Positions 43,750 through 56,285 of a stretch of DNA of 64,000 nt are shown here, one piece after another. The notes below the pieces were generated by a model, which was not told the origin of the DNA, did no database searches, and saw only the letters and a list, made by a program, of their open reading frames with translations. This stretch comes from Larus michahellis (taxonomy: Eukaryota; Chordata; Aves; Charadriiformes; Laridae): assembly GCF_964199755.1 (NCBI RefSeq), contig NC_133906.1, positions 3,038,001-3,102,000 of the forward strand, read 5' to 3'. The position numbers and the translations under genes are program-made. The number at the start of each line of letters is the position of its first letter. Position 1 is the stretch's first letter.

Positions 43750-44907
43750 AAAGATGTATAAAAAACCAGAAGCGATAAACACGGGCTGTCGGAGCACAGG
43801 GGCAGCCACTGGACACAATCACCAGGGCTCGTTTCAGCTGCATGGCTGCCCTGGAGCTCCATGCGAGGAGGAAGAGGAGGAGGAGGAAGGCTACCTAACC
43901 TTCCCAGAGCAGATTTGTTAACCATAAAAGGTCCTTCCTGAACACTGCACAGGCCACAGCAGCAACGATTTGACATCCAAGGTGTCAAGGTCCAACTAAC
44001 AGATGTTACCAAATCCAGTCTCTATTCCCAATCTTAAGTATTTTAAGCTCGGAAATGATAAACCCGACAGTTACTCAATTATATCCAGCAAAGTAGATAT
44101 TTTCCTGACTTCTGCTCCCATTTCTTAGCAGTGTGGAAACTAGATTCCTCACCAGGCATGAAATAAAATTTCTAAAGTGCTTGCTGAAGCACTCATCCGT
44201 AAGATAAAAGTGACTTCTTCAGCTTTGCAATTGAAAGACCACGTAGGTTCCGGCGACCGCGGCGCAGTTGAGAGAGCTGTTTCCTTGGAGAGAGCCGAAG
44301 GGCCGTCCCTGGCGTCGCAGGGCCGAGCGGCGAGACGATTAACGAGCCGGTCTCACGCTGGATTTCAAAACAAGAGGAGCCCCGCTGAGGGGCAGCCACA
44401 GTCCAAATCGGGATCTGCAAGCCTAAGACAGAAAGGCTACGGGAAGCCTTTTACTACCCAGGTCAGTCCTGCAGAATCTTTAAAACCAGCAGCGAGGATG
44501 GTGGCCAGCAGCACGTCTCCAAAGAGTACCGGGCCAGCTCAGATCTGCCGACACGCTCGGGCTGTAGGCAGACCAGTGAACAAAGCAGCTGGCACGCACC
44601 GGACTCCACACACCCTTTGCCCACCGGACTCTTGTGCTGCGGATGAATCAAGCCCAGGGCACGCGTGCCACGCTCCTGCCCTGTGCGGGCAGCACGAGCC
44701 GGGCACCTACGGATGCCTGAACCCCAGCGGGGGGGCAACAAACATCTCGGGTGGGGGCAGGTACTCGGGAAGCGCAGACGTCGTGGGCAGTGCTGCAAGC
44801 TGTGCCCAAGACAACAGATTTTTTTAACGAGTCTGGATATATTCATGATGGCAGAAGCTACTGCAATAGGGATGCGGGGGATACTATGGTCCAACATGTT
44901 CATCAGG

Positions 44908-45374
44908 ACACGGAGCTGTCGGAGCGGGGCCAGAGGAGGCCCCGGAGATGCTGGGAGGGCTGGAGCCCCTCTGCTGTGGGGACAGGCTGAGAGAGCTGGG
45001 GGGGTTCAGCCTGGGGAAGAGAAGGCTCCAGGGAGACCTTGGAGCCCCTTCCAGTCCCTAAAGGGGCTCCAGGAAAGCTGGGGAGGGACTCTGGATCAGG
45101 GAGGGGAGCCATGGGACGAGGGGGAAGGGGTTTAAACTGGAAGAGGGGAGATTTAGATGAGATGTGAGGCAGAAATTGTTTGCTGTGAGGGCGGTGAGCC
45201 CCTGGCCCAGGTTGCCCAGAGAAGCTGTGGCTGCCCCATCCCTGGAGGGGTTCAAGGCCAGGTTGGACGGGGCTTGGAGCAACCTGGGCTGGTGGGAGGT
45301 GTCCCTGCCCAGGGCAGGGGGTGGCACTGGCTGGGCTTTAAAGGCCCGTTCCAACCCAAACCATTCTGTGATTC
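44908..45374 (+). mobile_element. CR1 LINE, ~467 bp
   Basis: It starts at gacacggagctgtcggagcgg and ends in ccgttccaacccaaaccattctgtgattc. Antisense to CTNNA1. Over its whole length it is nearly the same as the SIL1-intron copy at 21920-22385, so both come from one recent source lineage. Confidence 0.95.
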
Positions 45375-45941
45375 AGTTCTGGTGCCTGCCGGTGAGGACA
45401 CCACGCTGACAGCAGGCACGCTCCTGACCCAAGCAGGAAGTGTAGAACGGGCGTTACGTGCACACCCAGAACACCTGTAGCTTCAGCTTCCACGTGCTCT
45501 ACACTGCGTTGTGTCCAACACAGCGTTGCTTAAACCCTGACCTGAGCCCCAGAGCAAGCGTGAGTCGCTGTACTGCGCTGCGAGCTCCCCTGCTCTTTCC
45601 TCCTCTGAAATGGCCACTTTGTGCATCATCTCCTCATCTTCCCTCCGAGCACTCACAGGTCTCCTGGACAAAACCAGTATCAGACTCACAACGATTCTTC
45701 CGTTTGTCTGCTCTAAGGCAGGCAACATTGCACCCGGCATTATTTCACGTCCAGCACCGTCCCAGCCGATCAAGAAGGAATTCAACTGGCGTGAACCAGG
45801 GACAGGACTAAAGGCAGACCCTGCAGCGATCTCCATCCTTCCTGGACTGCTGCACCCCATCCAGGAACTCGTAAATCTCCAGCATCCAGGGGCTTGGCAC
45901 ACAATTCTGGTCACTAAATGCAGGTTTTCTGGCACCCCATA

Positions 45942-45962
45942 TGCGCGCGCGCACACACACGC
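45942..45962. repeat. (GC)n(AC)n compound microsatellite
   Basis: Alternating purine-pyrimidine tract, GC repeats then AC repeats, in a CTNNA1 intron. Such tracts favour Z-DNA. Confidence 0.8.
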
Positions 45963-48900
45963 TAACCCAAATGCTTTTCCCTGCCCCACAGCTCAGCATG
46001 GCGGCAAGCAGGGCACGCCACCCTCCGCTGCTCCCCTCCAGACACCGCGTTAGCTGCAGGTCTGCCCCGACAGCCGCGCTGTGGGGCACCAAAAGCCCCA
46101 GAGAAACGCTGAGCGGACGCAGTGATTTCCCGTTTAGACATGACAAGGAGAGAAGAGCCCTGCTGTGAGCAGCATTCGCTTCCCTTCCCCCAGCACCCCA
46201 GCTCTTCCCCCCGCCCAGAGCCGGCTGAGGTTCCCAGGCCCACGCGGTCTGCGAGAGCTCTCTGCTCACCCCTCTGCACAGCAAAATCCCCTTTCAGCCG
46301 CTAACCCCGATCCCGTACAACAGACCGTCAAATGAAGACTCCGAATGGACACGGTACGCTTGGAAGAATAACCTTAGAAGTGGCACCAATTTACTACTTA
46401 ATGCTTCGCTCAAGCCCAGGGTTATTGCTTGCAGCCGCGCAGCCTCTCCTCTCGGAGCAGGGCAAAAATCCCCGCTTGGGCGTCAGCAGCAGGGTCTGAG
46501 TCCCAGTTCTCACGTCAGACCTTCTCTCCTGAGCTACAGCTCGAGCTGTACAAGACGGAAGCAGGAACCAACGTTTCCCTGTCTATAAAAGGCCGAGAAG
46601 GAGAGCGCGGCCACAAGCAGTGATGTGCAAACAGGGGGTCACGCTCACACCGAGCGTTTGCTTCCCACAACACCGACAGAGCTGCCGTAACAGACACTGA
46701 ACTCTGAAAGGAAGGTGGGTGCAGCTAAATAAATACACGTGCTTTTTCCAGGGCCAGAACAAGGTGGGTTTTTAAGCCAACGTGGTATTTCGTCACAGCA
46801 GAGAGAAACCAGCTGTGTTACGTGTTGCATACAGAGATGCCTCTGCATGGCGGGATGCTGGGATCTAGGGCAACACACACACGCGTTTGGGTGGCTTTAT
46901 GGGCATCTGACCCGCTGTGTCCATAAACGAACAGAATTCACCTTCTTAGCCCCAAGGAAGGTAATGAAACACCCAAAGTACCTGCAACTCTTACGTAGGC
47001 GCGTTGCTTCCCATCAGTGAAGTGAAAACCGTGAACAACGAAGCAGCGAAGCTCGCAGGTTAATTTTTTAAGCTAATCAATATTAGTCAGCGGTACAAGA
47101 TGTTTTAGAGAAAGTCCACAAATAGCGTCGGCCAAGGAGCTAATGAAAAGCTGAAATTACCATTTTGGAAAATGCTCTCCATCTCCCAAACAGCTCATCT
47201 AACAAAGCGAACAAGCGGCGCAGCGGCAGATTGAATTGAATGTTGACAAATGCACAAATACTGCACGTCAGAAGGACCGCCGAACAATTCAAGGTACTTT
47301 ATGCGTTGTGAGTTTATGGAAAGCATTTAAGGAGAGACAGTCTCAAGGAAAGCGGGTGCCGCATGTTTACCGATGGCTGAAGGAGGCAGCAAAACGTTCG
47401 TGGGGGAAGCAGTGGAATAGGAAATATTATTCGGTTGTATATATCAATGTGACGTGAGCTGGAAAACCTCATCCTATACTGCGTGCGCTGTTTCTACAAG
47501 GAGAATAGAGGATTCAGCTCAAAGAGAGACGAAGTTTAAATAGAGATATGACACAAGATAAAAAAGAACATCCACAAAAGGCACTGCAGATGCCTGTGTG
47601 ATCCCTGTCCTTTCCTACGCAGGAACACTCAGATAAAAACCAAAAAACCCCAAAAGGCAACAGTTTCAACACTGATTAAGAAAGATTACATTATTGTACC
47701 AACCTACAACAGCCACAGAGACAAAAACCCCGCCTGCAGTGCTAGCTTGGGAGGATTCCCACCAGCCGGTCACAGCAGATAGCTGCATCGTAGGCAGAAA
47801 CCAATGTGTGCTGGGGGACACCCCCGCCTCCCCAAAAGCCCCCCGAACGGGACGCTGCCACAGGCTCAGTGGGGATCGTTGACAAGAGCTAAACTGGCTG
47901 CTCCGAGTCACATGCAGGATCCGTCCCGGGCAGAGCAAACATGCACACGCATCCCCTTGCTACCACCCCGCGGAGCAGCAGAATCACCTTTTCCTCCCTT
48001 TTGGCAAAGAGAAGGGGCAGGGAGAGCCAGAAGAGCTCGCGGAGTCCGTGCTGACTAAGACAAGCGCACAACCCCCATCCCCACACGCCTGGTAGGTGGC
48101 AGCCAGCAACCGCCCAGACTTTTCTTCCTCCCGCTGTATCTCCAGTTTGGGGTATGAATGCTGATGTGACAGCAATTCACAATGAAAAGCCCCCGGCCAG
48201 CCCCGTGTAGCAGCCGGGCTCGGCACCGGTCGGTTAGAGAAGCCGAAAGCAGGCGTTCCTGCGGCAGGGCAGGCGTGTGGCAGCGCATGTCACCCAGCAC
48301 AGCCACCAGCCCGTCCCCGTGGTGCGTCCCCGGACCAGCTCGCCAGCCTATGGACCAGTCCGACGGCAAGAGCCGGCCCGAGAGCTTTTCTGCCCTTGCC
48401 CCCAGCTCCTTTCCATTTAACGATGCAACTTCAACCTCCCACCAAAAAAAGAAAAAGCAACAGATTTTTCCTTTTGCTTTGTAAGTAATTCAACATTGAA
48501 AAAAAAAAATAAAAAATAATAATACGGAGAATCATTGTCTTGCCGCAAATCATTTTCGTTCGTGTCGTACTCGTAACTTCTTCATATTCCCCCATTCAAA
48601 ACAAGCAGTTGAGCGAAAAGACGGAACGCCTTTGGGAAAACCTGCCGGCGGATGGCTTGACACTTTTCGACGGATGTGAAATACCTGGGCTAATAGCTTT
48701 TATGGTTTCAAAGGAAACGTGCTGTAAAAGTGCCTGACGGTAGGAGTTAGGAGTTCCTGACACACTAACGCGAGGGGTCATGATTCACCCAGTGCCAGGC
48801 GGCGAACGGGACGTAAAAGCCCATCCATTTGTTAAAATCCCCTATGAGGCAGAGGAAGGCATTAGTGCTGGGCTGAAATGGCCGCGCGGTACCTCCTCTG

Positions 48901-50480
48901 TAACTGTCACATCGTTCCGCAGTAACAGATCACTACAAGTTTCTAAAGAGTGTGTAAGCATATCTAATGAGATATGCAAGCTGAAAGTATTAGCAGAGTA
49001 CGGAGCCGGGGAAAAAAAAAAAGCTATATTCGTGTCAAAATGACTAACTGTACAGTCCCGCTCATATTTATCTTCAAATATGTGCTTAATCTTTTACATT
49101 TTTAAGAACCTTACTTCTACTAAAAGGAGCCATTTAGTTTTCTTCTCTATTTTGAAATGGCTCAGTGCAGAGAACCGTATAGCGAGTTTGCATAAAACAT
49201 GTGAATTAAAGGAAAAAAAAAAAAAAAAGCATTGTAAACCTTCAGCCCAAGATCCCCTGAGATCTATAACACAAACCGCTCCTTGCTTCATTTACCTACG
49301 GCAGCAGCGCACCTGATTCTTCCAGAAATACGGCTGTCAAAACGCTACAGCAAGGAGACCCCTTTTAAAAAGCACTTTTCAACTTTATCTCCCCATCGAA
49401 CACTTCTCACCGCATCATTAATAAATCAGGGTGAAGACAACGTCCTCTGGATGCAACATTCAAAGCGGGATCTGCATTATGAAGATTTACTCCCAAAGTG
49501 ACGCGGTTTCATTTGAAACCTCGTGCTACGGATGGAGATTCGGGGAAGGAGTGGAAAGCACGCGCCAGCTGTACAAAGAAAGTTTAGTCCATGATCTCAG
49601 ACTTAACCTACCGGCATTTCAGGGTCCTTCTTGAAGGCAGAATATTATTACTAATGCTGATGGTTCTCCACAATTTGGGTGTGCACCGAGACCAAAGGCG
49701 CTTCTGCTTGGCCCAGCCCAGTTTGTGAAGTGGCTCAGGATGGGCAGATGCATTGCATAAAAGCCCAAGCTGGCACATAGTCCTTCAATCCTACCGAATT
49801 CTTTTCAAATACCTTTGTATTTGCACATGGTGTATAGCCCACCAACATGCACGACAGCCCGGGACAGGGTAGAAACACTCGGGTCACTACGTGCCTTGCT
49901 CAAAGTCTTCATCAACGTTGACCAGCCAACGAAAAAAAATACTAGAGAGCATTGACAATCTCATCACTCAGCCTCTGAGGCACTTGAAAATTGTTGATAT
50001 TAAAAAGCTGCCTCAAAAATAATATTAAAGGTTGTGCAACAGGCCACGTGCAATAATTACGGTGTTGCCTATGCAGGCTCGTCATCGCTTTGGAGAGTAT
50101 TGGGCATATTCCGAGCACGACAGAAGCGCCACGAATTCAGTTTCAGTCCTGTTCGGTTAGAGAAACTGGCCTAGATACGCTGTGACATGAAGCAGTGTTG
50201 GCATGTTGCTACCTTAAAATGGTAGGTGCTTGATTTAAGCCAAGGAGCTGCTGGTGTTACTGCTGGACATATTTAGCCGCTTACGTGGCTCTGGGTGGCA
50301 GGAGAGCAGCTAGAAAGAAAAGGCTAGAATTTTCCAGCAGCAAATCTGGAAAATGGGTTAAAAAAAACCCCAAAACCTCCAAACTAAACACATTTTATTC
50401 TGTTCATCATGTCTGCAGTACTGAAAGATCTCCTATGGCTCATCTGTGCTGGAGGCTTATGAAAATGAGTTGTGACTTAC

Positions 50481-50586
50481 ATGGTCAGCAATAGTCCGTC
50501 CCAGCTTGTCCATCCTTGACCCAGCCTCTGCAATCTTCTTGGCCGCACTAATCACATCCGACGTATTTTTCAGTGGACCTTTACCT
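50481..50586 (-). CDS. CTNNA1: CTNNA1 coding exon, actin-binding domain (residues ~731-766)
   Basis: The exon is 106 bp. One base completes the arginine split from the previous exon, and 35 codons follow: GKGPLKNTSDVISAAKKIAE to MDKLGRTIADH. The donor is gtaagt at 50480 downward and the acceptor is ttttgcag. It encodes helices of the vinculin-homology five-helix bundle that binds F-actin. Confidence 0.97.
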
Positions 50587-51358
50587 CTGCAAAACAGAAC
50601 CGAGTCTACCCCCTAGCACCAGAAAACCGGGAGAGTGAACTATATATCGCTTTTCTCATCCTGTTCCATATCGCGCTGGAAGCGATTCCCCAGCCAAACT
50701 GCGGGAATAAGGTTGCACAGAAATAGGCGCCTTCATTTTCAGGACAGTTTCCCCCTTCCAGCCCCTCCCCATATTTAGGTTACATCTAAGAATGAAAACT
50801 GCTTAAATTTTACTGTTTTAAGCAACCTAATGATGATAAGAGAGAACATTTTAGAAGACAGATTCGCAATTTTCCTGGAACGCAATATCAAGTTTTAAAA
50901 ATGGTGTTGTATAAAATCTGGTAAATTAATTTCAAAAGGCATCAAAACCTCTCTCTTTCTTTGGCAAATAACTGTACTAGGAACTATTTCTGCAGTACAG
51001 CAATATCAAGAAGCCCATAGAATTTAATGTTGTAAGGAACTGAGCAAGTATATATATATATACACACACACACATATATATATATTTTCCTCGGAACAAA
51101 AATCACCCTTAAGAAAGAAAGAAAGCAAGACAGGCAATAACTGCTGTGCATCTATAGATCAATTTAAACAGTTATTACCACCCCGTCACTGCATAGTAAT
51201 GCATCTCCCGAGTTAATACGCAGACTTTAATGGGGTAACATTTAAAGGAAATTATAAGTAAGACTCTTAAGAGTACTTGCAAAAATATTTCATTGAAAGA
51301 CTGGCATCCCAGCCAGTTCTGGGAGAAGTTGGTGTGTGCGCAAATTAAAAAGACTCAC
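50587..51358 (-). other. CTNNA1: CTNNA1 intron (772 bp)
   Basis: A short AT-rich intron with the compound TA/CA microsatellite at 51049-51084 and an AAAG-rich patch at 51113-51128. Nothing else is seen. Confidence 0.9.
51049..51084. repeat. Compound (TA)n(CA)n(TA)n microsatellite
   Basis: About 12 bases of TA repeats, then CA repeats, then TA repeats lie in the CTNNA1 intron between the residues 671-731 and 731-766 exons, some 275 bp from the nearer exon. It is probably length-polymorphic. Confidence 0.9.
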
Positions 51359-51540
51359 CTGGTGAAGTCTGTCATTTCCATCATAATCATACACATTTGT
51401 TTGGCCAGAACAATTATATCATTACCGCTGTCATCCCATTTCGATACTTCAGCATCCAATTTACTCTTTTCTTCCTGGAAGCTTGCGACTTGCTCGGCAA
51501 TCTTAGCTTTTTGCTCTTGAGGGAGCTGGGCCATGATAGC
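51359..51540 (-). CDS. CTNNA1: CTNNA1 coding exon, start of actin-binding domain (residues ~671-731)
   Basis: The exon is 182 bp, with acceptor ctctttcag before 51540 and donor gtgagt after 51359. It encodes 60 codons, AIMAQLPQEQKAKIAEQVAS through SKWDDSGNDIIVLAKQMCMI to MEMTDFT, plus AG of a split arginine. It forms the first helices of the F-actin-binding domain, including the force-sensitive N-terminal helix. It appears identical to human as remembered. Confidence 0.97.
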
Positions 51541-53035
51541 CTGAAAGAGAGAGTTCTCTCACATCGCCGTACGCCGCCGCTTGTGGAAGGCTTTTTGGGC
51601 CATTTCACTAATAAATCAATTTAAGTCATGCAGATGAGAGATAAAACTTTAATAGCCATCCTCTACCTAGAGGCCTTACGGAACCATCTCCTTCTATTCC
51701 GAACCAAAGTTTATGCTCTTTGTTAAGAAAGCGTGCCCAGAAAGACAAGCTGACATCCCAAACACGGGCGAGATAAAATTCTTAGAAACCGAACAAGTTT
51801 GCCAGGTATTAGCAACCATCAAAGAAAAAACTGCGTGAAAAGGAGGGACTTGCCTTTTCTACAAAACTTAAGAGTTTTAAAAGGAAAGTTCCACTGGGGT
51901 GGCTCTCAGTGCTGCAGCACACACAAGAAATACGAGGCTTTTTCCTGCAAAAAGCTAGATGGACTATTTTGAAACATGCATACTGAGGCAAGAGTAAGAG
52001 GAAATAAAAAGTACGTGCTTACTCCTGAATAAAATCTATTCGAGTAGCTTTACAGCCTGTCTGAGACTCAATGCCCTTGCCTTCATAAATACTGGAGCAT
52101 TCATGCCTCCGGGAGCAGGTGAAAAGGAGTCTTCGGTACAAAAAAGCCCCTGGCAGCAACTGTGCTAAAAGGTAAATTAGAAACGTCTGCATTTAAATAA
52201 AAGGAGGGCGAGGGATACAGGAATAGAGAGAGCGACTGCACGAGGAAGGAGAGCATAAAAAATACTCTCGGTTAGCGTAATTCCAAAGCCGATGCGGCAG
52301 AAGTTTGATAAATAAGGCCTAGCTACTTCTTGCCTGGTTTCAGGCTAGAAGAGCCTTCACAAAAAATCTTTCGTGGCAGTTTCCCAAGAGTGTAAATTGC
52401 TATCGATCCAGAGGGGGACGTGTCAAATAAAAACAATGGGTAAGGCCTGCTTTTCCTTCAACGTACTGATTTTAAGTTTTCACCTATTAATGATTATACA
52501 TTGCCTATCAATGCTTTCATTTTTAACAGTCACGGGAAATGCGGGTAGTTTAAATGATTTCCTTTTTGGGCTCCTCTCAACATTGTCTTGCTTAAATGCA
52601 CAGTGGCCAACCACACACCAACACGTGCGTGAGAAGAAATTCTGTAATAATTTCTTGCCCATCAACTTAGTATTTGCCTGTTGAAAATAAGGTTAGCGCA
52701 ATGGCATGACTCGCGCCGTATCGCTCTGCAGAAGCTCCCCTAGCTAAATGGCAGCGCTTACAACGTCAAAGTTCAGCGGTATTAAAAGGATTTTGATCTT
52801 TGAGAACATCCAAAATAAAACACAGACGTTTCTCACGTCCATCAGACCAACACGTGCTGCATTTCACTTAACCTCCTTTTCAGAAGAAAAATGGAAATCA
52901 AGAATGCCAGTTTTCTGAGCCAACATTTTCACCACCACCACCCCCCCCCCCAAAAAACGTAACCTGCATTTTCAAAGAAAGTGTAACTGTTTCTTGAAGG
53001 CGTGTCACAGTTTTATAATTTTATTTCTTCCTTAC
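51541..53035 (-). other. CTNNA1: CTNNA1 intron (1.5 kb)
   Basis: AT-rich intron with an ACC/poly-C tract at 52931-52951. No repeat element or conserved exon is recognised. Confidence 0.9.
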
Positions 53036-53146
53036 CCTCGCACTTTGTCCAGCGATGAGCTGATCATCTTCAGTCTGAATACTTGTTCTGCTCCGCACAT
53101 CAAAATCCTCGGTCTCAAAGTCGGAATCGTCCAGCTCTTCAGGAGT
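53036..53146 (-). CDS. CTNNA1: CTNNA1 coding exon, phospho-linker (residues ~634-670)
   Basis: The exon is 111 bp, 37 codons, phase 0 at both ends, with acceptor tttcctcag and donor gtaagg. It starts TPEELDDSDFETEDFDVRSR and ends QLIAGQSAR. This is the acidic P-linker between the M region and the actin-binding domain. The casein-kinase sites known in mammals (S641, then S652, S655 and T658) are all present. The residue after S655 is isoleucine where I recall valine in human. Confidence 0.97.
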
Positions 53147-54070
53147 CTGAGGAAAGAGTCATTCAGCCAGAGTCAAACAACAGATTCCACGGCTCCAAAA
53201 GTCAACAAGAATATTGGTTTCCAAGCAGGGGGAATGGGAGTAAATGAATGTAAAAATTATTCAATGTTTTCAACAGAAAGGTAAACGCAGGGCCTGTACC
53301 CAGCTAGGCCCGACTGCTCACGGGGATCCCCAGGGATCTCCAGAATTACATGCCAGTAACTAAACAGCTCCTATTTGTCAGGACACTAACGCACCCGGGA
53401 TTTGAAACACAGATAAAAAGTTTTTTTTGCAAAACGGACAGTATTTTTGCAACTCGGTTACATGCAAAAGCTTCACTTGAGATTCTGAAGCTAAAATTAC
53501 ACACCGCTTTAAGGCCTGGTTCAAAACCACAGACATCATCTTTAGCACAATTATGAATCAAAGCATGGACTAAATTAACAACAGATAAAATATATCGAAA
53601 TTTATTCTTATCCCCCAGGAAAAGCTGAAAATTTTTAGCTAGTAAGGGCCAGATTTTATGCTGTAGGCTAAACACATCTGACCTAGTTCCTGCTTGCCTA
53701 GGATTTATTTTTGCTACTGCCAGTCTATAGCTGGCAAACTTTTTATAAAACTTATCAAGTTTAAACAGCATGTTTGTCAAAATACTACATCTTTGCCTAG
53801 AGTGGCACTTCATGACTATTTGGCAGAGCTGGATCAACAAAGAACTTCACCGATAAACGCAATAAATTGTGATTAACAGATAAGATGCAAATAAAGCCCC
53901 CTGCTCTTCGGATTTCCTTCCGATGATTTGAATTTTACGAACTTGTTTTCCATACAGACATCTAAAATAAAGATGGAAATGCAAAATAGCTGCCAAAAAG
54001 CAAAGGTGAGTATGCTGACAATTAAGACTTAGGGTATTTCAGCCACCCTCTCCTCCTCTCCATGCCTTGG

Positions 54071-54202
54071 AGAATCACAGAATGGCAGGGGCTGGAAGGG
54101 ACCTCTGGAGATCATCTCGTCCAGAGCAGGGTCAGCCAGAGCAGGTTGGACAGGAACGCATCCAGGCAGGTTTGGAACATCTCCAGAGAAGGAGACTCCA
54201 CA
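54071..54202 (-). mobile_element. CR1 LINE 3' fragment, ~130 bp
   Basis: Inverted terminus agaatcacagaatggcagg, then ggaagggacctctggagatc, and on to ctccagagaaggagactcc. It belongs to the same subfamily as 10630-11055 but lacks about a dozen bases after the gatcat motif. Sense to CTNNA1. Confidence 0.93.
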
Positions 54203-54547
54203 ATAGAGAACAGAGTATATCCACAAAATCAGCATAACAACGTCCGCGGGTAAGTAGCTCAGTGTATCAACATTTAAGAAATTAAAAAAAAAAAAAAAAT
54301 ACAGAAAACCCTTCTGCTGCATCTTTAGAAACTGTTTGTGATTCTCAAGCCCCCTCCTCTGCCCATCCATCGCAAAGGCCAAACAAGCTCAGGCACACAA
54401 AGCGCCGTTCTGCCTTTCAGCTGGTCATCAAGGGCAAAACCTCCTCTGGGGGCGGTGAGAGATTGCCTGGGGATCGGGGAGGAGAGAGCTTGCCTTCAAT
54501 AACCTACAGATAGAGTATGATTTTAGGTTTGAAAATATCCACTGCGT

Positions 54548-54569
54548 AAAAAAAAAAAAAAAAAAAAAA
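54548..54569. repeat. Poly(A) tract, 22 bases
   Basis: Pure A run in a CTNNA1 intron. No retroposon is recognised next to it. Confidence 0.85.
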
Positions 54570-56133
54570 TACAAAAATTAGGTGTTTGAGTGATTTTTCC
54601 TTCTGGTTCCTGTAAAGAACAAGTGCCACCGGACAAAGCTTCACGCGAATCAGCTGGTTTGTCCCGGCCCAGCTTAGCAGCATCTCCCTGCGAACGTGTG
54701 TTCCTCAATGCCCTGGAGAAGTGGTGGCCTGGTATCTCCATTTGGATGGCTCTCTTCTCCTAAATACATCCTACACCTCACAGCCCTTTGGACAACAAAC
54801 ACTGCCATTTTAACTTTTTTATAGGTCACTGATGTGTCACCAGGGAGCCGCCGTTAGCTACTGGCAGCTGCAATAAAGCCGTGGCACCCTGACATCAGAG
54901 ACGCGGCGCAAGGGGAAACGTCAGGATTCCTGGCATCGCCAGCTCGGCTAATTACTGACGACGTGGAATTGGCAGTCAGGCTTTCATGTCCTGAATAACA
55001 AGGACTTTAGCGGGGGGTGAATCAAATTAGTTTGTCTGCATAGCAGGAAAGCCCTGATATCTTTATCTAACGCCGGGCATCTGTAAATCCCGAGCTTAAG
55101 TTCGAAAAAAATTATATGGAAAGCACATACGTGGTTGTCAGCTTTTCCTCTGATTTTCCATCGGATTCTTTGCGTTAAGCAGCAAACATGGAAGATGCCA
55201 TTGCAATGGTTACTCTAATCTCATGTATTCTGGGGCTGTACGTCCTCATTTACTTAGCACCACGATGCCTCCGCCGTGGTTACCATTCTGAGAGATGAGG
55301 ACAGTTTCTCCGCAAGGCGTTTGTGTTCGAGTCGGAGGGGTACAAGGGAAAAAGAAAAAAAGGAATAACCCCCCTACATTTGTTTTTGCAGTGTCTGGCT
55401 CCTGCCCATTTTTATCACACTGAGATTCAAGAAATGTGCCCATAGGTCACCCTCAACCAGAACTTTCTTTTCTGCATCCCTTCAATCAACTGCAGGAGCC
55501 CTTCTGCGTCTTCCCTGCACGCCTCCTACCACACTCGCCCTCCCTGACCTACCAGAAATGGGGACTTCCACGTCACGCTCACCTGAAACACGCAAGCACA
55601 GCAGAGACCGAGCCTCTATGAACTGGTGCTTGTTTACCGAGGTTGGCCAATTAACGAATTACGTGCTCTAGGAACTACAGACTGAACTCATCTAAACCCG
55701 TTTTTGACTAACCAGCGTTAATTCTCAAAATTTACTTAATAAAGAGCCATCAGGTTTTATTTCCAAGCTCTCAAACCCTCAAAAAGCATCTATAGTTAAG
55801 AACCCACTCGCCGTTGTTAAAGCAAAGGTCACTGATTTTAGCACATTAACAAGCAAGGCATTAACATGATATCACAAAAGATGCGTGAAGGGTATTTAGC
55901 AGCACAACTCTGGCTATCATTGATGCTCAGATCTGTTTAATGAATTTGAATCAAAACGTACTTCTGAAGTACTCCACAGAGCGATTAGCGGTTTTTAAGA
56001 CGCAGGCTGTTAATATGAGCTGAACGAAAATCTTCCGCTGGCTGCTCTCAATAAAAGTGATGCACGCCAGTTCAGTAGAGGTGGGGGAACGCGAGCGGCA
56101 AACCAGAAAGCCGTTGAAGTAAGATATGCTCAC

Positions 56134-56285
56134 CCGGATCATCAGTACGGCTTTCCTGATATCTCGTATTCCGTCATACACCAGTCGCGAAGCATCGATA
56201 AATTCGTTTTCATCCATTGGCTGAGCAGGGTCTGAACTCAGTGCTTCCACAGCGGCTTCGACTTGCTCAGTAAACCGCGGCATAA
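56134..56285 (-). CDS. CTNNA1: CTNNA1 coding exon (residues ~583-633)
   Basis: The exon is 152 bp, with acceptor ccgctcag before 56285 and donor gtgagc after 56134. The first two bases complete valine (G|TT), followed by 50 codons from MPRFTEQVEAAVEALSSDPA to GIRDIRKAVLMIR. This is the end of the M3 bundle, just before the flexible linker. Downstream of the donor the frame stays open for some codons, but those are intronic. Confidence 0.97.

Larger units (their letters stand above)
43544..50480 (-). other. CTNNA1: CTNNA1 intron (6.9 kb)
   Basis: The intron between the residues 731-766 and 767-811 exons, phase 0. It contains the 31-bp duplication, the 467-bp CR1, a GC/AC microsatellite and A-rich tracts near 48499 and 49211. 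Otherwise it is unique sequence with no recognised feature. Confidence 0.85.
53147..56133 (-). other. CTNNA1: CTNNA1 intron (3.0 kb)
   Basis: It contains a CR1 fragment (54071-54202), A runs at 54284 and 54548, and an unexplained 164-codon - strand open frame at 53346-53840 in AT-rich DNA. No other feature is recognised. Confidence 0.88.

Noticed and set aside
43068..44012. 314-codon - strand open frame spanning CTNNA1 intron, exon and CR1
   Set aside because: It crosses the true exon (43409-43543) in the wrong frame, ignores both splice sites, and its end is a CR1 ORF2 tail.
54284..54569. A-runs as possible processed-pseudogene tails
   Set aside because: No gene-like sequence or target-site duplication lies upstream of either run.
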